A stretch of DNA of 64,000 nucleotides from Lachnospiraceae bacterium (GCA_030526405.1 JAUNCZ010000002.1:56543-120542), one strand, 5' to 3'. Positions 35,239 to 44,705 are shown, numbered from the stretch's first letter. A program made the numbers and translations. Notes: a model not told the origin generated them from the sequence alone.

Positions 35239-36786
35239 ATGCATACAATTGATCCAAAATCCTGGAAGGCTGATCTTCCTGCTTTTATTGAGAAAACTGA
35301 TCTGTTTTACAACGGTGAATTAGATAAAAATGCTTACAAGGGCTTTTCCGGTCTCTACGGAAGCTATGCTCAGAAGGGTGGCAAGGCAAGCATGCTGCGT
35401 CTGCGTATGCCAACCGGACAGATTACAAAGGCAAAGATGGCTTATATTGCCAATGCCATCAAAAACCATGGAGTAAAAAAGGTGCATTTCACCACCTGTC
35501 AGGCTGTACAGCTTCATGACCTTACAAGAGAGCAGCTGTATCCACTGATGGAGGAGGCCCTGGATACCGGCATCGTGATCATGGGAGGCGGCGGAGATTT
35601 CCCGAGAAATACCATGTGTACCCCTCTTTCCGGTACTCAGAAGGATGAGTATTTCGATGTTCGTCCTTACGCACTGGCTGCAGGTGAGTACTGCATGAAC
35701 TTTATCAAAGCGGAGAAGATGCCAAGAAAGCTGAAAATCTGCTTCTCCAGCTCTCCTGAGAATGTTCCTCACGCAACCTACCGTGACCTGGGCTTTGTGG
35801 CAAGGGAGGACGGACTGTTTGATGTATACAGTGCCGGTGGACTTGGAAACAATGCCCGTCTTGGTGTGAAGGTGGCAGAGGCTGTGGCTCCTGAGAAGGT
35901 ACTGTACTACATCAAGGCTATGTGGATCACCTTCCGTACCTACGGAAACTACGAGAACAGAGGAAAGGCACGTACCCGCTATATGCAGGAAATCTGCGGT
36001 TCTCCTGAGCAGTATGTGGCTGCATACAATGAGAAACTGCAGGAGGTATTTGCTTCCGGTGAGGATCTGGATCTGACTGTTGAGATCCCGGAGATCACAA
36101 AGAAGGGTGATGGAACTGTTCCGGCTGCAAATCCTCGTATTCTTGAGCAGAAACAGGAGGGTCTGTATACTGTTGTATGGCATCCTCTGGGTGGACAGCC
36201 GGCTATGGACAGCCTTCTGGCACTGAATGAGTGCATTCAGAAAATGGAGGCAGCAGAGGTTCATCTGGATCCAAATGAGAGTGCCTACATTGTAAACCTT
36301 ACCGCTTCTGAGGCTCTGGAGGTGATTGCAGCCACACCGGATCACGCAAGATCTGAGTTCGAGTTCTCTGTAAGCTGTATCGGAGCAAGCATCTGCCAGG
36401 TAGGTGTAAGAGATTCCCAGCAGCTTCTGGCTGACTGTGTAAAAGCTGTAAATGAGGCCGGAATCCCGGATGGAGCACTGCCTGTGATCCACATCTCCGG
36501 ATGTCCTTCCTCCTGTGGAACCCATCAGACAGGTGAGATCGGTTTCCGCGGCGCTGCAAAGAAGGTAAACGGTGAGACAGCGGCAGCTTTTGTTCTCTTT
36601 GTGGGCGGAGAGTCCCGTCAGGGTCAGGAGCGCTTCGGTGAGGAGCTGGGCACTATTCAGGATACAAAGATCCCAGAGTTCCTGGTTCGTCTTGGAAAGA
36701 TGATCGCTGACACAGGAATGAATTACAAGGCATGGAGAGCTGCTAATCCAGGTGCGCTGGAGAAGCTGGCTGAAGAGTACATCTAA
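35239..36786 (+). CDS. Siroheme nitrite/sulfite reductase
   Basis: Encodes 515 aa. The C-terminal half has the siroheme-[4Fe-4S] cysteines as CIGASIC (CX5C) and CPSSC (CX3C) about 40 residues apart, with the flanking GCPSSCGTHQTGEIGF. The N-terminal ferredoxin-like half contains SMLRLRMPTGQIT. It reduces nitrite to ammonia or sulfite to sulfide with six electrons, probably from ferredoxin; the sequence does not decide which. AAGGAG precedes the ATG. It is transcribed alone between two terminators, with a TATAAT at 35170-35175. Confidence 0.88.
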   Translation: MHTIDPKSWKADLPAFIEKTDLFYNGELDKNAYKGFSGLYGSYAQKGGKASMLRLRMPTGQITKAKMAYIANAIKNHGVKKVHFTTCQAVQLHDLTREQLYPLMEEALDTGIVIMGGGGDFPRNTMCTPLSGTQKDEYFDVRPYALAAGEYCMNFIKAEKMPRKLKICFSSSPENVPHATYRDLGFVAREDGLFDVYSAGGLGNNARLGVKVAEAVAPEKVLYYIKAMWITFRTYGNYENRGKARTRYMQEICGSPEQYVAAYNEKLQEVFASGEDLDLTVEIPEITKKGDGTVPAANPRILEQKQEGLYTVVWHPLGGQPAMDSLLALNECIQKMEAAEVHLDPNESAYIVNLTASEALEVIAATPDHARSEFEFSVSCIGASICQVGVRDSQQLLADCVKAVNEAGIPDGALPVIHISGCPSSCGTHQTGEIGFRGAAKKVNGETAAAFVLFVGGESRQGQERFGEELGTIQDTKIPEFLVRLGKMIADTGMNYKAWRAANPGALEKLAEEYI

Positions 36787-36801
36787 TAACAGTTCACGAA
36801 T

Positions 36802-36858
36802 AAAAACGGAGCAGAAGGCGATTGTGCTTGCACAGATGAGCCTTCTGCTCCGTTTTTA
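36802..36858 (+). terminator. Strong terminator after the reductase
   Basis: Arms 36802-36819 and 36840-36857 form an 18-bp stem with T-run. The loop and 3' arm (36816-36855) are repeated exactly at 36972-37011. Confidence 0.9.
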
Positions 36859-37011
36859 TTCAGGGAGCGCCCGCAGGTGAGCACTTCAGTCTGCGAAAGC
36901 AGACAGTAGAGTGCGTGAGCACGGGAAGTGCGAATCGAAAAGCGGGGGCGTGTGAACTGTTAAAGAAACACAGGCGATTGTGCTTGCACAGATGAGCCTT
37001 CTGCTCCGTTT
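36816..37011 (+). repeat. 40-bp direct repeat, two copies
   Basis: Bases 36816-36855 recur at 36972-37011. The second copy lacks the left arm, so it cannot form the terminator. Between them 36787-36797 and 36952-36962 are inverted copies of TAACAGTTCAC. This looks like a partial duplication of a terminator. Confidence 0.85.
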
Positions 37012-37031
37012 GTCTGATTCTTCGAAACAAT

Positions 37032-37061
37032 TTGACAGTTCTTATCGTACTGTGTTAAGAT
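37032..37061 (+). promoter_or_regulatory. Strong sigma70 promoter for an RNA gene
   Basis: A consensus TTGACA (37032-37037) is followed at 17-18 bases by TTAAGAT, with TG just upstream. No open reading frame of note follows for 490 bases. The expected start point is about 37068. Confidence 0.75.
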
Positions 37062-37067
37062 ATGTTC

Positions 37068-37395
37068 CGTATGAAGGCGTCATTGCATTTTCATGCAAAT
37101 AGAAGGACCACTCCTTTTCCTGTGGAACAGGAGGTAGCCTAACGGACAGGCGGGTCGGTTTGCCGTGTGGGAAGAGCCCACGTTATTGATTGCTTGGCTG
37201 ATGGAAAGGATCAGCCCGGGGCAAATTTTATAAGTTGAAGTTACTTTTTGTGCTTACTGCACATCATCTTGTGAAACGGTCAATAAGAGGAAACATATTT
37301 GCAGCTGGAACATGCGGCGATACTCAGAAGGACACAATATTTAGCAGAAAACTCGTCTGGTCAGGAAAAGGGAAGGCTTTTCTTCCTTTTTCGTT
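37068..37395 (+). ncRNA. Probable structured RNA of unknown family
   Basis: This gene-free stretch lies between a consensus promoter and a terminator-like hairpin (37365-37392). It contains stable stems: TTGCAT-TTTC-ATGCAA near 37087, CCTGT/ACAGG with an outer CTCC/GGAG, GCCT/AGGC, and a multibranch closed by TTTGCC and GGCAAA that encloses CGTG-TGGG/CCCACG and GGCTGAT/ATCAGCC (about 37160-37226). I could not match it to tmRNA, RNase P RNA, SRP RNA, T-box or a known riboswitch. A 6S-like RNA or a novel leader for speA remains possible. Confidence 0.5.
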
Positions 37396-37490
37396 TCAGT
37401 AAAGACGTCGGAAGGACATTTTTTGAGATCTGAGCCAGAGAGATTACTTTTCATGGTTTTCTGTATTGAATAGGATAGATCACACATTCA

Positions 37491-37522
37491 GAGGATGATT
37501 GCATGGCAATCATCCTCTTTTT
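37491..37522 (+). terminator. Terminator/attenuator directly upstream of speA
   Basis: A perfect 12-bp stem (37491-37502 with 37506-37517) with loop ATG and TTTTT ends 30 bases before the speA start codon. That position suggests it controls read-through into the polyamine operon. Confidence 0.8.
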
Positions 37523-37552
37523 GGGTTACCCAGGAAATGGAGGGAATAGAAT

Positions 37553-39001
37553 ATGAACAGAGAAGAGCAGGAGAGAGCTCCGATCTATGAAGCCCTGCAG
37601 CGTTTCCGTCGCCAGAGGGTGGTACCCTTTGATGTGCCGGGACATAAACGAGGCAGAGGAAATCCGGAGCTGGTACAGCTTCTGGGAGAAAAATGTGTAG
37701 GGATAGATGTGAATTCCATGAAGCCGCTGGATAATCTCTGTCACCCTGTTTCTGTAATCAGGGATGCAGAACAGCTGGCTGCAGATGCGTTCCATGCGGA
37801 GAATGCATTTCTGATGGTGGGAGGTACCACCTCGGCGGTGCAGAGCATGATCTTAAGTGTCTGCAAGAGGGGAGATAAGATCATTCTTCCCAGAAATGTA
37901 CATAAAAGTGCCATCAACGCTCTGGTGCTCTGCGGTGCTATTCCCGTATATGTGAATCCGGAGACAAATCCCATGCTGGGTATATCCCTGGGCATGGAGG
38001 TGGAGGTGCTGAAGAAGACCATTCAGGAGAATCCGGATGCAAAGGCGGTTCTTGTGAATAACCCCACCTATTACGGAATCTGTTCTGATATCAGAAGCAT
38101 CGTAAAGATCGCCCATGAGCACGGCATGATGGTGCTGGCTGATGAGGCCCATGGAACTCACCTGTATTTCGGAAAGAATCTGCCTGTTTCTGCCATGGAT
38201 GCAGGGGCGGATATGGCAGCGGTTTCCATGCACAAATCAGGAGGAAGCCTTACCCAGAGCTCCATTCTCCTGTGTAATAAGGGGGTCAATGCAGATTATG
38301 TCCGTCAGATCATCAACCTGACCCAGACCACCAGTGCCTCCTACCTTCTACTGTCCAGTCTGGACATCTCAAGAAGAAATCTGGCCCTCCGCGGTGAGGA
38401 GTCATTTGCCAAGGTGGCGGCCATGTCTGAGTATGTGCGGGGCGAGGTGAATAAGATCGGCGGCTACTATGCCTACGGCCGGGATCTCATCAACGGAACC
38501 AGCATTTTTGACTATGATGTAACAAAAATGTCTGTGTATACCCTGGGCATCGGTCTTGCAGGTATTGAGGTGTATGATCTGCTCCGTGATGAGTACGATA
38601 TTCAGATTGAGTTTGGTGATATCAGCAATATTCTGGCCTATATTTCCATTGGAGACAGAGCCCAGGATGTGGAGCGCCTTGTAAATGCCCTGGCGGACAT
38701 TGCCAGACTGTATAAGAGAGACAAAACAGGACTTCTGTCCATGGAATATATCAATCCCCAGGTGGCTGCTTCACCTCAGGATGCCTTTTATTCTCAGAAG
38801 CGCTCCGTACCTGTCAGGGAGGCTGCAGGATGCATTTCCGGTGAGTTTGTTATGTGTTATCCTCCGGGAATCCCGATTCTGGCTCCCGGTGAGCGCATCA
38901 CTCCGGAAATTGTGGAGTACATTGAATATGCCAAGGTGAAGGGCTGCTCCATGCAGGGTACTGAGGACCCGGCAGTGGATAATCTGATGGTGCTGGTGTA
39001 A
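37553..39001 (+). CDS. speA: Arginine decarboxylase, Orn/Lys/Arg decarboxylase family (SpeA, Bacillus type)
   Basis: Encodes 482 aa, close to the ~490 of Bacillus SpeA. Fold-type I PLP enzyme with the Schiff-base lysine in SMHKSGGS and DEAHGTHLYF. GGAGGG precedes the ATG. Lysine or ornithine decarboxylation cannot be excluded from motifs. However, the agmatine deiminase and N-carbamoylputrescine amidase in the same run of genes show that agmatine is handled here, so arginine is the best substrate call. Confidence 0.87.
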   Translation: MNREEQERAPIYEALQRFRRQRVVPFDVPGHKRGRGNPELVQLLGEKCVGIDVNSMKPLDNLCHPVSVIRDAEQLAADAFHAENAFLMVGGTTSAVQSMILSVCKRGDKIILPRNVHKSAINALVLCGAIPVYVNPETNPMLGISLGMEVEVLKKTIQENPDAKAVLVNNPTYYGICSDIRSIVKIAHEHGMMVLADEAHGTHLYFGKNLPVSAMDAGADMAAVSMHKSGGSLTQSSILLCNKGVNADYVRQIINLTQTTSASYLLLSSLDISRRNLALRGEESFAKVAAMSEYVRGEVNKIGGYYAYGRDLINGTSIFDYDVTKMSVYTLGIGLAGIEVYDLLRDEYDIQIEFGDISNILAYISIGDRAQDVERLVNALADIARLYKRDKTGLLSMEYINPQVAASPQDAFYSQKRSVPVREAAGCISGEFVMCYPPGIPILAPGERITPEIVEYIEYAKVKGCSMQGTEDPAVDNLMVLV

Positions 39002-39097
39002 ATAAGAACAGCCTGTCAGGTCAGTGAATAGAGAAACAGAAGTTTTTGTGACACGGTACAGAAGACTGGTCTGTTTCTGCTGGAGAAAGGAGAGCAT

Positions 39098-39985
39098 ATG
39101 GAGCTTCCAGGAAATATGATGGAGATGTGGTACTCTGAGTACTACACAGATAATGTTAAGCTGGATCTTCGCATTGTGAAGCAGCTGTTTTCCGGAGTCA
39201 GCGACTGTCAGAGAATCGATATCTGCCAGTCTGTGGAATTTGGAAAATTCATGGCGCTGGACGGCGAGATCCTGTTTTCGGAGAAGGATGAGTTCATCTA
39301 CGACGAGATGGTGACCCACGTGCCCATGGCGGTGAATCCCGATATCAAAAAGGTTCTGATCATCGGAGGTGGTGACGGCGGTGTTGCCACAGAGCTGATT
39401 AAATATGAAGGAATTGAACAGATTGATGTGGTGGAGCCGGATGAGATGCTGGTGGAGGTATGCCAGGAGCATTTTCCTGAGCTTTCCAGCGGTCTTGAGG
39501 ATCCCCGTGTCAATATCTACTATCAGGACGGCCTTCGCTTCCTGAGAAATAAGGTGGGGGAGTACGATCTCATCATCAACGATGCCACAGACCCCTTCGG
39601 TCACACAGAGGGACTGTTTACCAAGGAGTTTTACGGCAGCTGCTACACCGCCCTGACAGAGGACGGTATCATGGTGTATCAGCACGGAAGTCCCTTCTAT
39701 GAGGAGGACAGAATCGAGTGCATGAAGATGCACAGAAAGGCCTGCAGAGCCTTTCCGGTGAGTCGTGTCTACCAGGCACATATCCCCACCTGCTCCTCCG
39801 GCTACTGGCTGTTTGGCTTTGCCTCCAGAAAATACCATCCGCTGGAGGATCTGAAGGCCAGGGACTGGAAGAAAAAGAAAATTAAGACAAAGTATTATAC
39901 AACTAACCTGCACAAGGGATCCTTCATGCTTCCAAAATATGTTGAAGACATGCTGGAAGAGGAGGAGGAGAGAAACGGCCGGTAG
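39098..39985 (+). CDS. speE: Spermidine synthase (polyamine aminopropyltransferase)
   Basis: Encodes 295 aa. SAM-like binding motif LIIGGGDGGVATEL (near residues 87-100), the acidic VVEPDEML, and the catalytic segment INDATDPFG with Asp. GGAGAG precedes the ATG. It transfers an aminopropyl group from decarboxylated SAM to putrescine. No speD is in the window, and the next two genes provide a second route to the same product, which makes its actual use interesting. Confidence 0.9.
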   Translation: MELPGNMMEMWYSEYYTDNVKLDLRIVKQLFSGVSDCQRIDICQSVEFGKFMALDGEILFSEKDEFIYDEMVTHVPMAVNPDIKKVLIIGGGDGGVATELIKYEGIEQIDVVEPDEMLVEVCQEHFPELSSGLEDPRVNIYYQDGLRFLRNKVGEYDLIINDATDPFGHTEGLFTKEFYGSCYTALTEDGIMVYQHGSPFYEEDRIECMKMHRKACRAFPVSRVYQAHIPTCSSGYWLFGFASRKYHPLEDLKARDWKKKKIKTKYYTTNLHKGSFMLPKYVEDMLEEEEERNGR

Positions 39986-40015
39986 GCCGGAACCGGTCAG
40001 GGAAGATGTCAGTAA

Positions 40016-40085
40016 GCTGATGAGCTGTCCAGGACAGCAGTGGTTTATGGGCAGGCAGCGAAGCGGATTACAAATGTCTGCTTTA
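40016..40085 (+). repeat. 71-bp dispersed repeat, copy 1
   Basis: About 75 percent identical to 62540-62610. Both copies lie just after a stop codon in the sense of the preceding gene. Conserved blocks include GCTGATGA, GGATT and AATGTC.GCTT. Confidence 0.6.
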
Positions 40086-40141
40086 CTTTAACAGAAGTAT
40101 ATTTACCAATACAGAATTAAGAAAACACAGGAGGAATAAAA

Positions 40142-41401
40142 ATGAGCAGAGTATTAATTATCGGATGTGGTGGTGTTGCACAGGTTGCCATTGCAAAATG
40201 CTGCCAGAACAGCGAGGTGTTCACTGAGATCATGATCGCCAGCCGTACCAAGGAGAAATGTGATGCAGTGAAGGCAAGATGGGAGAAGGAGACTTCCACA
40301 GTGATCACCACAGCACAGGTGGATGCTGACAAGAAGGAGGAGCTGGTGGCTCTTATCAACAGCTATAAACCTGAGGTGGTACTGAACGTAGCTCTGCCAT
40401 ACCAGGATCTGACCATCATGGATGCCTGCCTGGAGTGCGGTGTGCATTATGTAGATACTGCAAACTATGAGCCAGAGGATACAGATGATCCTGAGTGGAG
40501 AGCAATCTATGAGAAACGCTGTCAGGAGCTGGGCTTCTCTGCATACTTTGACTATTCATGGCAGTGGGCATACCAGGAGAAATTTGAGCAGGCAGGTCTT
40601 ACAGCCCTTTGCGGAACAGGCTTTGACCCAGGTGTAACCAGCGTATTCTGTGCCTATGCGAAAAAACACTACTTTGACAGAATCGATACCATCGATATTC
40701 TGGACTGCAACGGTGGAGACCACGGCTATCCATTTGCCACAAACTTTAACCCAGAGATCAACCTTCGCGAGGTTTCTGCTCCAGGCTCCTACATGGAGAA
40801 CGGAAAATGGGTGGAGATCCCGGCCATGTCCATCAAGAGAGAGTACGATTTCCCAGAGGTAGGAATGAAGGATATGTATCTGCTGCACCATGAGGAGATC
40901 GAGGCCCTTGGAAGAAATATGCCTGAGGTTAAGAGAATTCGTTTCTTCATGACCTTCGGACAGAGCTACCTGACACACATGAACTGTCTGGAGAACGTGG
41001 GAATGCTTTCCACCACTCCGATTGAGTTTGAGGGACAGCAGATCGTTCCGATCCAGTTCCTGAAGGCTCTTCTGCCGGATCCAGCATCCTTAGGACCAAG
41101 AACTGTTGGAAAAACAAACATCGGCTGTATCTTCACCGGAGTGAAGGACGGAAAAGAGAAAACTCTCTACATCTACAATGTATGCGATCACCAGGAGTGC
41201 TACCGTGAGGTTGGTTCCCAGGCCATCTCCTACACCACAGGTGTTCCTGCCATGATCGGAACTGCCCTTGTTGCTTCCGGACTGTGGAAGAAACCGGGCG
41301 TATTCACCACAGATGAGTTTGATCCGGATCCATACATGGAGGCCCTGAACAAATGGGGACTGCCATGGGTAGTGGAAGAGAATCCTGTTCTGGTAGACTG
41401 A
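40142..41401 (+). CDS. Carboxy(nor)spermidine dehydrogenase, saccharopine dehydrogenase family
   Basis: Encodes 419 aa. An N-terminal Rossmann motif RVLIIGCGGVAQVAI and a conserved CGTGFDPGVTSVFCAYA mark the saccharopine-dehydrogenase-like enzymes that condense putrescine with aspartate semialdehyde to carboxyspermidine using NADPH. The next gene is the matching decarboxylase, which supports this over saccharopine metabolism. AGGAGG lies upstream. Confidence 0.9.
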   Translation: MSRVLIIGCGGVAQVAIAKCCQNSEVFTEIMIASRTKEKCDAVKARWEKETSTVITTAQVDADKKEELVALINSYKPEVVLNVALPYQDLTIMDACLECGVHYVDTANYEPEDTDDPEWRAIYEKRCQELGFSAYFDYSWQWAYQEKFEQAGLTALCGTGFDPGVTSVFCAYAKKHYFDRIDTIDILDCNGGDHGYPFATNFNPEINLREVSAPGSYMENGKWVEIPAMSIKREYDFPEVGMKDMYLLHHEEIEALGRNMPEVKRIRFFMTFGQSYLTHMNCLENVGMLSTTPIEFEGQQIVPIQFLKALLPDPASLGPRTVGKTNIGCIFTGVKDGKEKTLYIYNVCDHQECYREVGSQAISYTTGVPAMIGTALVASGLWKKPGVFTTDEFDPDPYMEALNKWGLPWVVEENPVLVD

Positions 41402-41419
41402 TCGGGAGACTGACGGACT

Positions 41420-42556
41420 ATGTGGAAAGATACAATTAAAACACCTGCCTACGTGATTGATGAGAAAAAACTTCGGGAAAATCTGGAGGTGCTTCACAGG
41501 GTGGAGGAGGAAACCGGCTGCCATATTCTGCTGGCTCAGAAATGCTTCTCCTGCTTCTATGAATATCCTCTCATCGGACAGTACATCAGCGGCACCGTGG
41601 GCAGCGGAATCTTTGAAGCAAGGCTGGGAAAGGAGTGCATGGGCAAGGAAAATCACGTCTTTGCCCCTGCCTTCAAGCAGGAGGATATGGATGAGCTGGT
41701 GCAGATCTGCGACCATATCGTGTTCAATTCCCTGACTCAGCTGGAAAAATATAAGCAGCAGTGTCTGCAGGCCGGTGTCAGCATCGGACTCCGTGTGAAT
41801 CCGGAGTGCTCCACCCAGGGAGACCATGCCATCTACGACCCCTGTACACCGGGCTCCAGATTCGGAGTGACATCAGATCTGCTGCAGCAGCATCCGGAGG
41901 CCCTGGAGGGCCTGGAGGGTCTGCATTTTCACACCCTCTGCGAGCAGAATTCCGATGATCTGGAAACCACTCTGAAGGCGGTGGAGGAGAGATTTGGCAG
42001 ATATCTCCATCAGATGAAATGGTTGAATTTCGGTGGCGGACACCATATTACAAGGGCGGACTATGATCTGGACACCCTGAAAAAATGCATCCTCCACATG
42101 AAGGAAACCTACGATCTTGAGATTTATCTGGAGCCGGGAGAGGCTGTGGCATTAAATGCCGGCTATCTGGTGACAGAGGTACTGGATCTGGTGGAAAACG
42201 GAGGAATCACCACCCTGATTCTGGATGCCTCTGCAGCCTGCCATATGCCGGATGTGCTGGAGATGCCCTACCGTCCACCTCTTCAGAACAGTGGTGAGCC
42301 AGGGGAGAAGGCCTGTACCTACCGCCTGTCCTCCTTCACCTGTCTGGCAGGAGATCTTATCGGGGATTATTCCTTTGATCAGGAGATCCGTGTGGGAGAC
42401 CGCCTGGTATTTGAGGATATGGCCATCTATTCCATGGTGAAGAACAACACCTTCAACGGAATTCCGCTGCCGGATATTGATGTGCTCCATGAAAATGGAG
42501 AGGCAGAGGTAATCCGTCGTTTCGAATACGAAGACTTTAAAGGCCGTCTTGCCTGA
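41420..42556 (+). CDS. nspC: Carboxynorspermidine/carboxyspermidine decarboxylase NspC
   Basis: Encodes 378 aa, an alanine-racemase-fold PLP decarboxylase. The Schiff-base lysine lies in LLAQKCFS (near residue 40), with LNFGGGHHIT and the C-terminal half-site CLAGDLIGDYSF whose Cys completes the neighbouring active site. It removes CO2 from carboxyspermidine to give spermidine. It starts 18 bases after the dehydrogenase. Confidence 0.92.
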   Translation: MWKDTIKTPAYVIDEKKLRENLEVLHRVEEETGCHILLAQKCFSCFYEYPLIGQYISGTVGSGIFEARLGKECMGKENHVFAPAFKQEDMDELVQICDHIVFNSLTQLEKYKQQCLQAGVSIGLRVNPECSTQGDHAIYDPCTPGSRFGVTSDLLQQHPEALEGLEGLHFHTLCEQNSDDLETTLKAVEERFGRYLHQMKWLNFGGGHHITRADYDLDTLKKCILHMKETYDLEIYLEPGEAVALNAGYLVTEVLDLVENGGITTLILDASAACHMPDVLEMPYRPPLQNSGEPGEKACTYRLSSFTCLAGDLIGDYSFDQEIRVGDRLVFEDMAIYSMVKNNTFNGIPLPDIDVLHENGEAEVIRRFEYEDFKGRLA

Positions 42557-42568
42557 AGGGAGTAGTGT

Positions 42569-43774
42569 ATGAAGCTGAACAGTAAAAACCCAAAAGCAGA
42601 CGGGTTCTATATGCCTGCTGAGTTTGCACCCCAGAGGGGCTGCATTCTGATCTGGCCGGAGAGACCGGGTAGCTGGCCCTACGGGGCGAAGGAGGCCAGA
42701 GGAACCTTCACAGAGCTGATCCTGAATCTGGCAAAGGGGGAGGAAGTATTTGTGCTGGCAAATCCTGAGAAGGTACAGGAGGCACAGCAGCAGATCTTTG
42801 ATACCCTTGAGAAGAAATACTACGGTGAAAGTCAGGAAGAGAAAGCAGCAGAGGAAGCAGCAGACCGGCAGAAAAAAGCAGATGGCAGCAGCCTGGAGGA
42901 GATCAGAAGCAGGATCCACATCCTTACCATCCCCAACAATGATGCCTGGGCCAGAGATACAGCCCCTACCTTTGTGACCAACGGCAAAGAGGTGAGGGGA
43001 ATCAGCTGGACCTTCAATGCCTGGGGTGGAGAGGTGGATGGCCTCTATGCAGACTGGCAGAAGGACGATGCTCTGGCAGCAGATTTCTGCGAAAAAACAG
43101 GCTATGACTGGTACGATGAGGCACCATTTGTGCTGGAGGGTGGCTCCATCCACTCAGACGGCGAGGGAACCATTCTGGTGACAGAGGCCTGTCTCCTTTC
43201 AGCGGGAAGAAATCCTTCCATGTCAAAGGAGGAGATTACGGAGAAGCTGAAGGAGACATTGGGTGCTGAGAAGGTAATCTGGATCCCCAACGGAATCTGG
43301 CAGGATGAGACCAATGAACATGTGGACAACGTGTGCGCATTTACCGCACCGGGAGAGGTGGTTCTGGCCTGGACAGAGGATCAGGAGGATCCCCAGTATC
43401 AGATGTCTCTGGAGGATCTTCAGGTTCTGGAGCAGGAGACAGATGCCAGGGGCAGAAAGCTGAAGATCAGGAAAATGCTGATTCCAAAGAGGCCGGTGTG
43501 CATCAATGCCTACGAGATGCAGGGCCTTGAGGCTGAAGAGGGAGAGGACGAGAGAGAGGTTGGCGAGCGTCTTGCTGCCAGCTATGTGAACTTCTTCATC
43601 GGAAACAGCTGTGTGCTTCTTCCACAGTTCGGGGATGTGCATGATGCTCTGGCGGTGGAAACCCTGAAGGAATGCTTCCCGGATCGTGAGATCGTGCCCA
43701 TTCAGGCAAGAAGCCTGATCGTGGGAGGCGGAAATATTCACTGCGTCACACAGCAGATTCCTGCAGGAAAATAA
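42569..43774 (+). CDS. aguA: Agmatine deiminase AguA
   Basis: Encodes 401 aa, slightly longer than the usual ~370 because of charged insertions near residues 80-105 (the EKAAEEAADRQKK segment) and 265-310. Active-site motifs are present: NDAWARDTAP, ETNEHVDN with the catalytic His, and GGGNIHCVTQQIP with the nucleophilic Cys (Cys392). It hydrolyses agmatine to N-carbamoylputrescine and ammonia. It starts 12 bases after nspC. Confidence 0.93.
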   Translation: MKLNSKNPKADGFYMPAEFAPQRGCILIWPERPGSWPYGAKEARGTFTELILNLAKGEEVFVLANPEKVQEAQQQIFDTLEKKYYGESQEEKAAEEAADRQKKADGSSLEEIRSRIHILTIPNNDAWARDTAPTFVTNGKEVRGISWTFNAWGGEVDGLYADWQKDDALAADFCEKTGYDWYDEAPFVLEGGSIHSDGEGTILVTEACLLSAGRNPSMSKEEITEKLKETLGAEKVIWIPNGIWQDETNEHVDNVCAFTAPGEVVLAWTEDQEDPQYQMSLEDLQVLEQETDARGRKLKIRKMLIPKRPVCINAYEMQGLEAEEGEDEREVGERLAASYVNFFIGNSCVLLPQFGDVHDALAVETLKECFPDREIVPIQARSLIVGGGNIHCVTQQIPAGK

Positions 43775-43802
43775 TAGAGAAATGACTGAAAAGAGGAAAC
43801 AC

Positions 43803-44705
43803 ATGGATTATATGACAAATCGTCAGGTTCGGATTGCTGCTATTCAGATGCAGTGCAGCAGAGACAGGGAGGAAAGCCTGGCCACAGCAGAGCGCATGGT
43901 GCGGGAGGCTGCGGCCAACGGTGCTCAGATCATTCTGCTGCCGGAGCTGTTTGAGAGACAGTATTTCTGTCAGGAGCGACGCTACGATTATTATGATTTT
44001 GCTGAGCCTGTGGAGGAGAACAAAGCAGTTCAGATGGGAATGAGACTGGCAAAGGAGCTGTCTGTGGTGCTGCCCATCAGCTTCTATGAGAGAGACGGCT
44101 ACCGAACCTTCAATACAGTGGCCATCATCGATGCAGATGGTACCAACCTGGGCATCTACAGAAAGACCCATATCCCGGATGATCATTATTATCAGGAGAA
44201 ATTCTACTTTGTGCCGGGAGATACCGGTTTCAAGGTGTTTGAGACAAAATACGGCACCATCGGTGTGGGCATCTGCTGGGATCAGTGGTTCCCGGAGAGT
44301 GCCAGAAGCATGGCAGTGCAGGGGGCAGAATTCCTGTTTTACCCCACAGCCATCGGCAGTGAGCCCATCCTGTCCTGTGACAGCATGCCCCACTGGAGAC
44401 GATGTATGCAGGGCCATGCCGGATCCAACCTGATGCCGGTGATTGCAGCCAACAGAATCGGTACAGAGACAGTGGAGCCATCAGAGGAAAACGGCGGACA
44501 GAAATCTGCCCTGACCTTCTACGGATCCTCCTTCCTCACCGACAATACAGGAGAGCTGGTGGCCTCCGCCTCCAGAGATCAGGAAGAGATCCTGTATGCA
44601 GAGTATGACAGAAAACAGCTGTTTGAGGACCGACTTTCCTGGGGCATCTTCCGGGACAGAAGACCGGAACTGTATAGCTGGATTACAGGAGAGAATAAAA
44701 GATAA
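43803..44705 (+). CDS. aguB: N-carbamoylputrescine amidohydrolase AguB
   Basis: ATG 43803 is chosen because AAGAGGAA lies just upstream; 300 aa, nitrilase superfamily. The catalytic triad is visible: Glu in LLPELFERQYF, Lys in YRKTHIPDD and Cys in GVGICWDQWFPE. It releases putrescine, CO2 and ammonia from N-carbamoylputrescine. It is the last gene of the polyamine run and is followed by a strong terminator. Confidence 0.94.
   Translation: MDYMTNRQVRIAAIQMQCSRDREESLATAERMVREAAANGAQIILLPELFERQYFCQERRYDYYDFAEPVEENKAVQMGMRLAKELSVVLPISFYERDGYRTFNTVAIIDADGTNLGIYRKTHIPDDHYYQEKFYFVPGDTGFKVFETKYGTIGVGICWDQWFPESARSMAVQGAEFLFYPTAIGSEPILSCDSMPHWRRCMQGHAGSNLMPVIAANRIGTETVEPSEENGGQKSALTFYGSSFLTDNTGELVASASRDQEEILYAEYDRKQLFEDRLSWGIFRDRRPELYSWITGENKR

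Noticed and set aside
36787..37552. T-box leader, tmRNA, RNase P RNA or SRP RNA upstream of speA
   Set aside because: The diagnostic TGGNACCGCG, tRNA-like end, GAGGAAAGTCC and GGAAGGAAGCA motifs are all absent.
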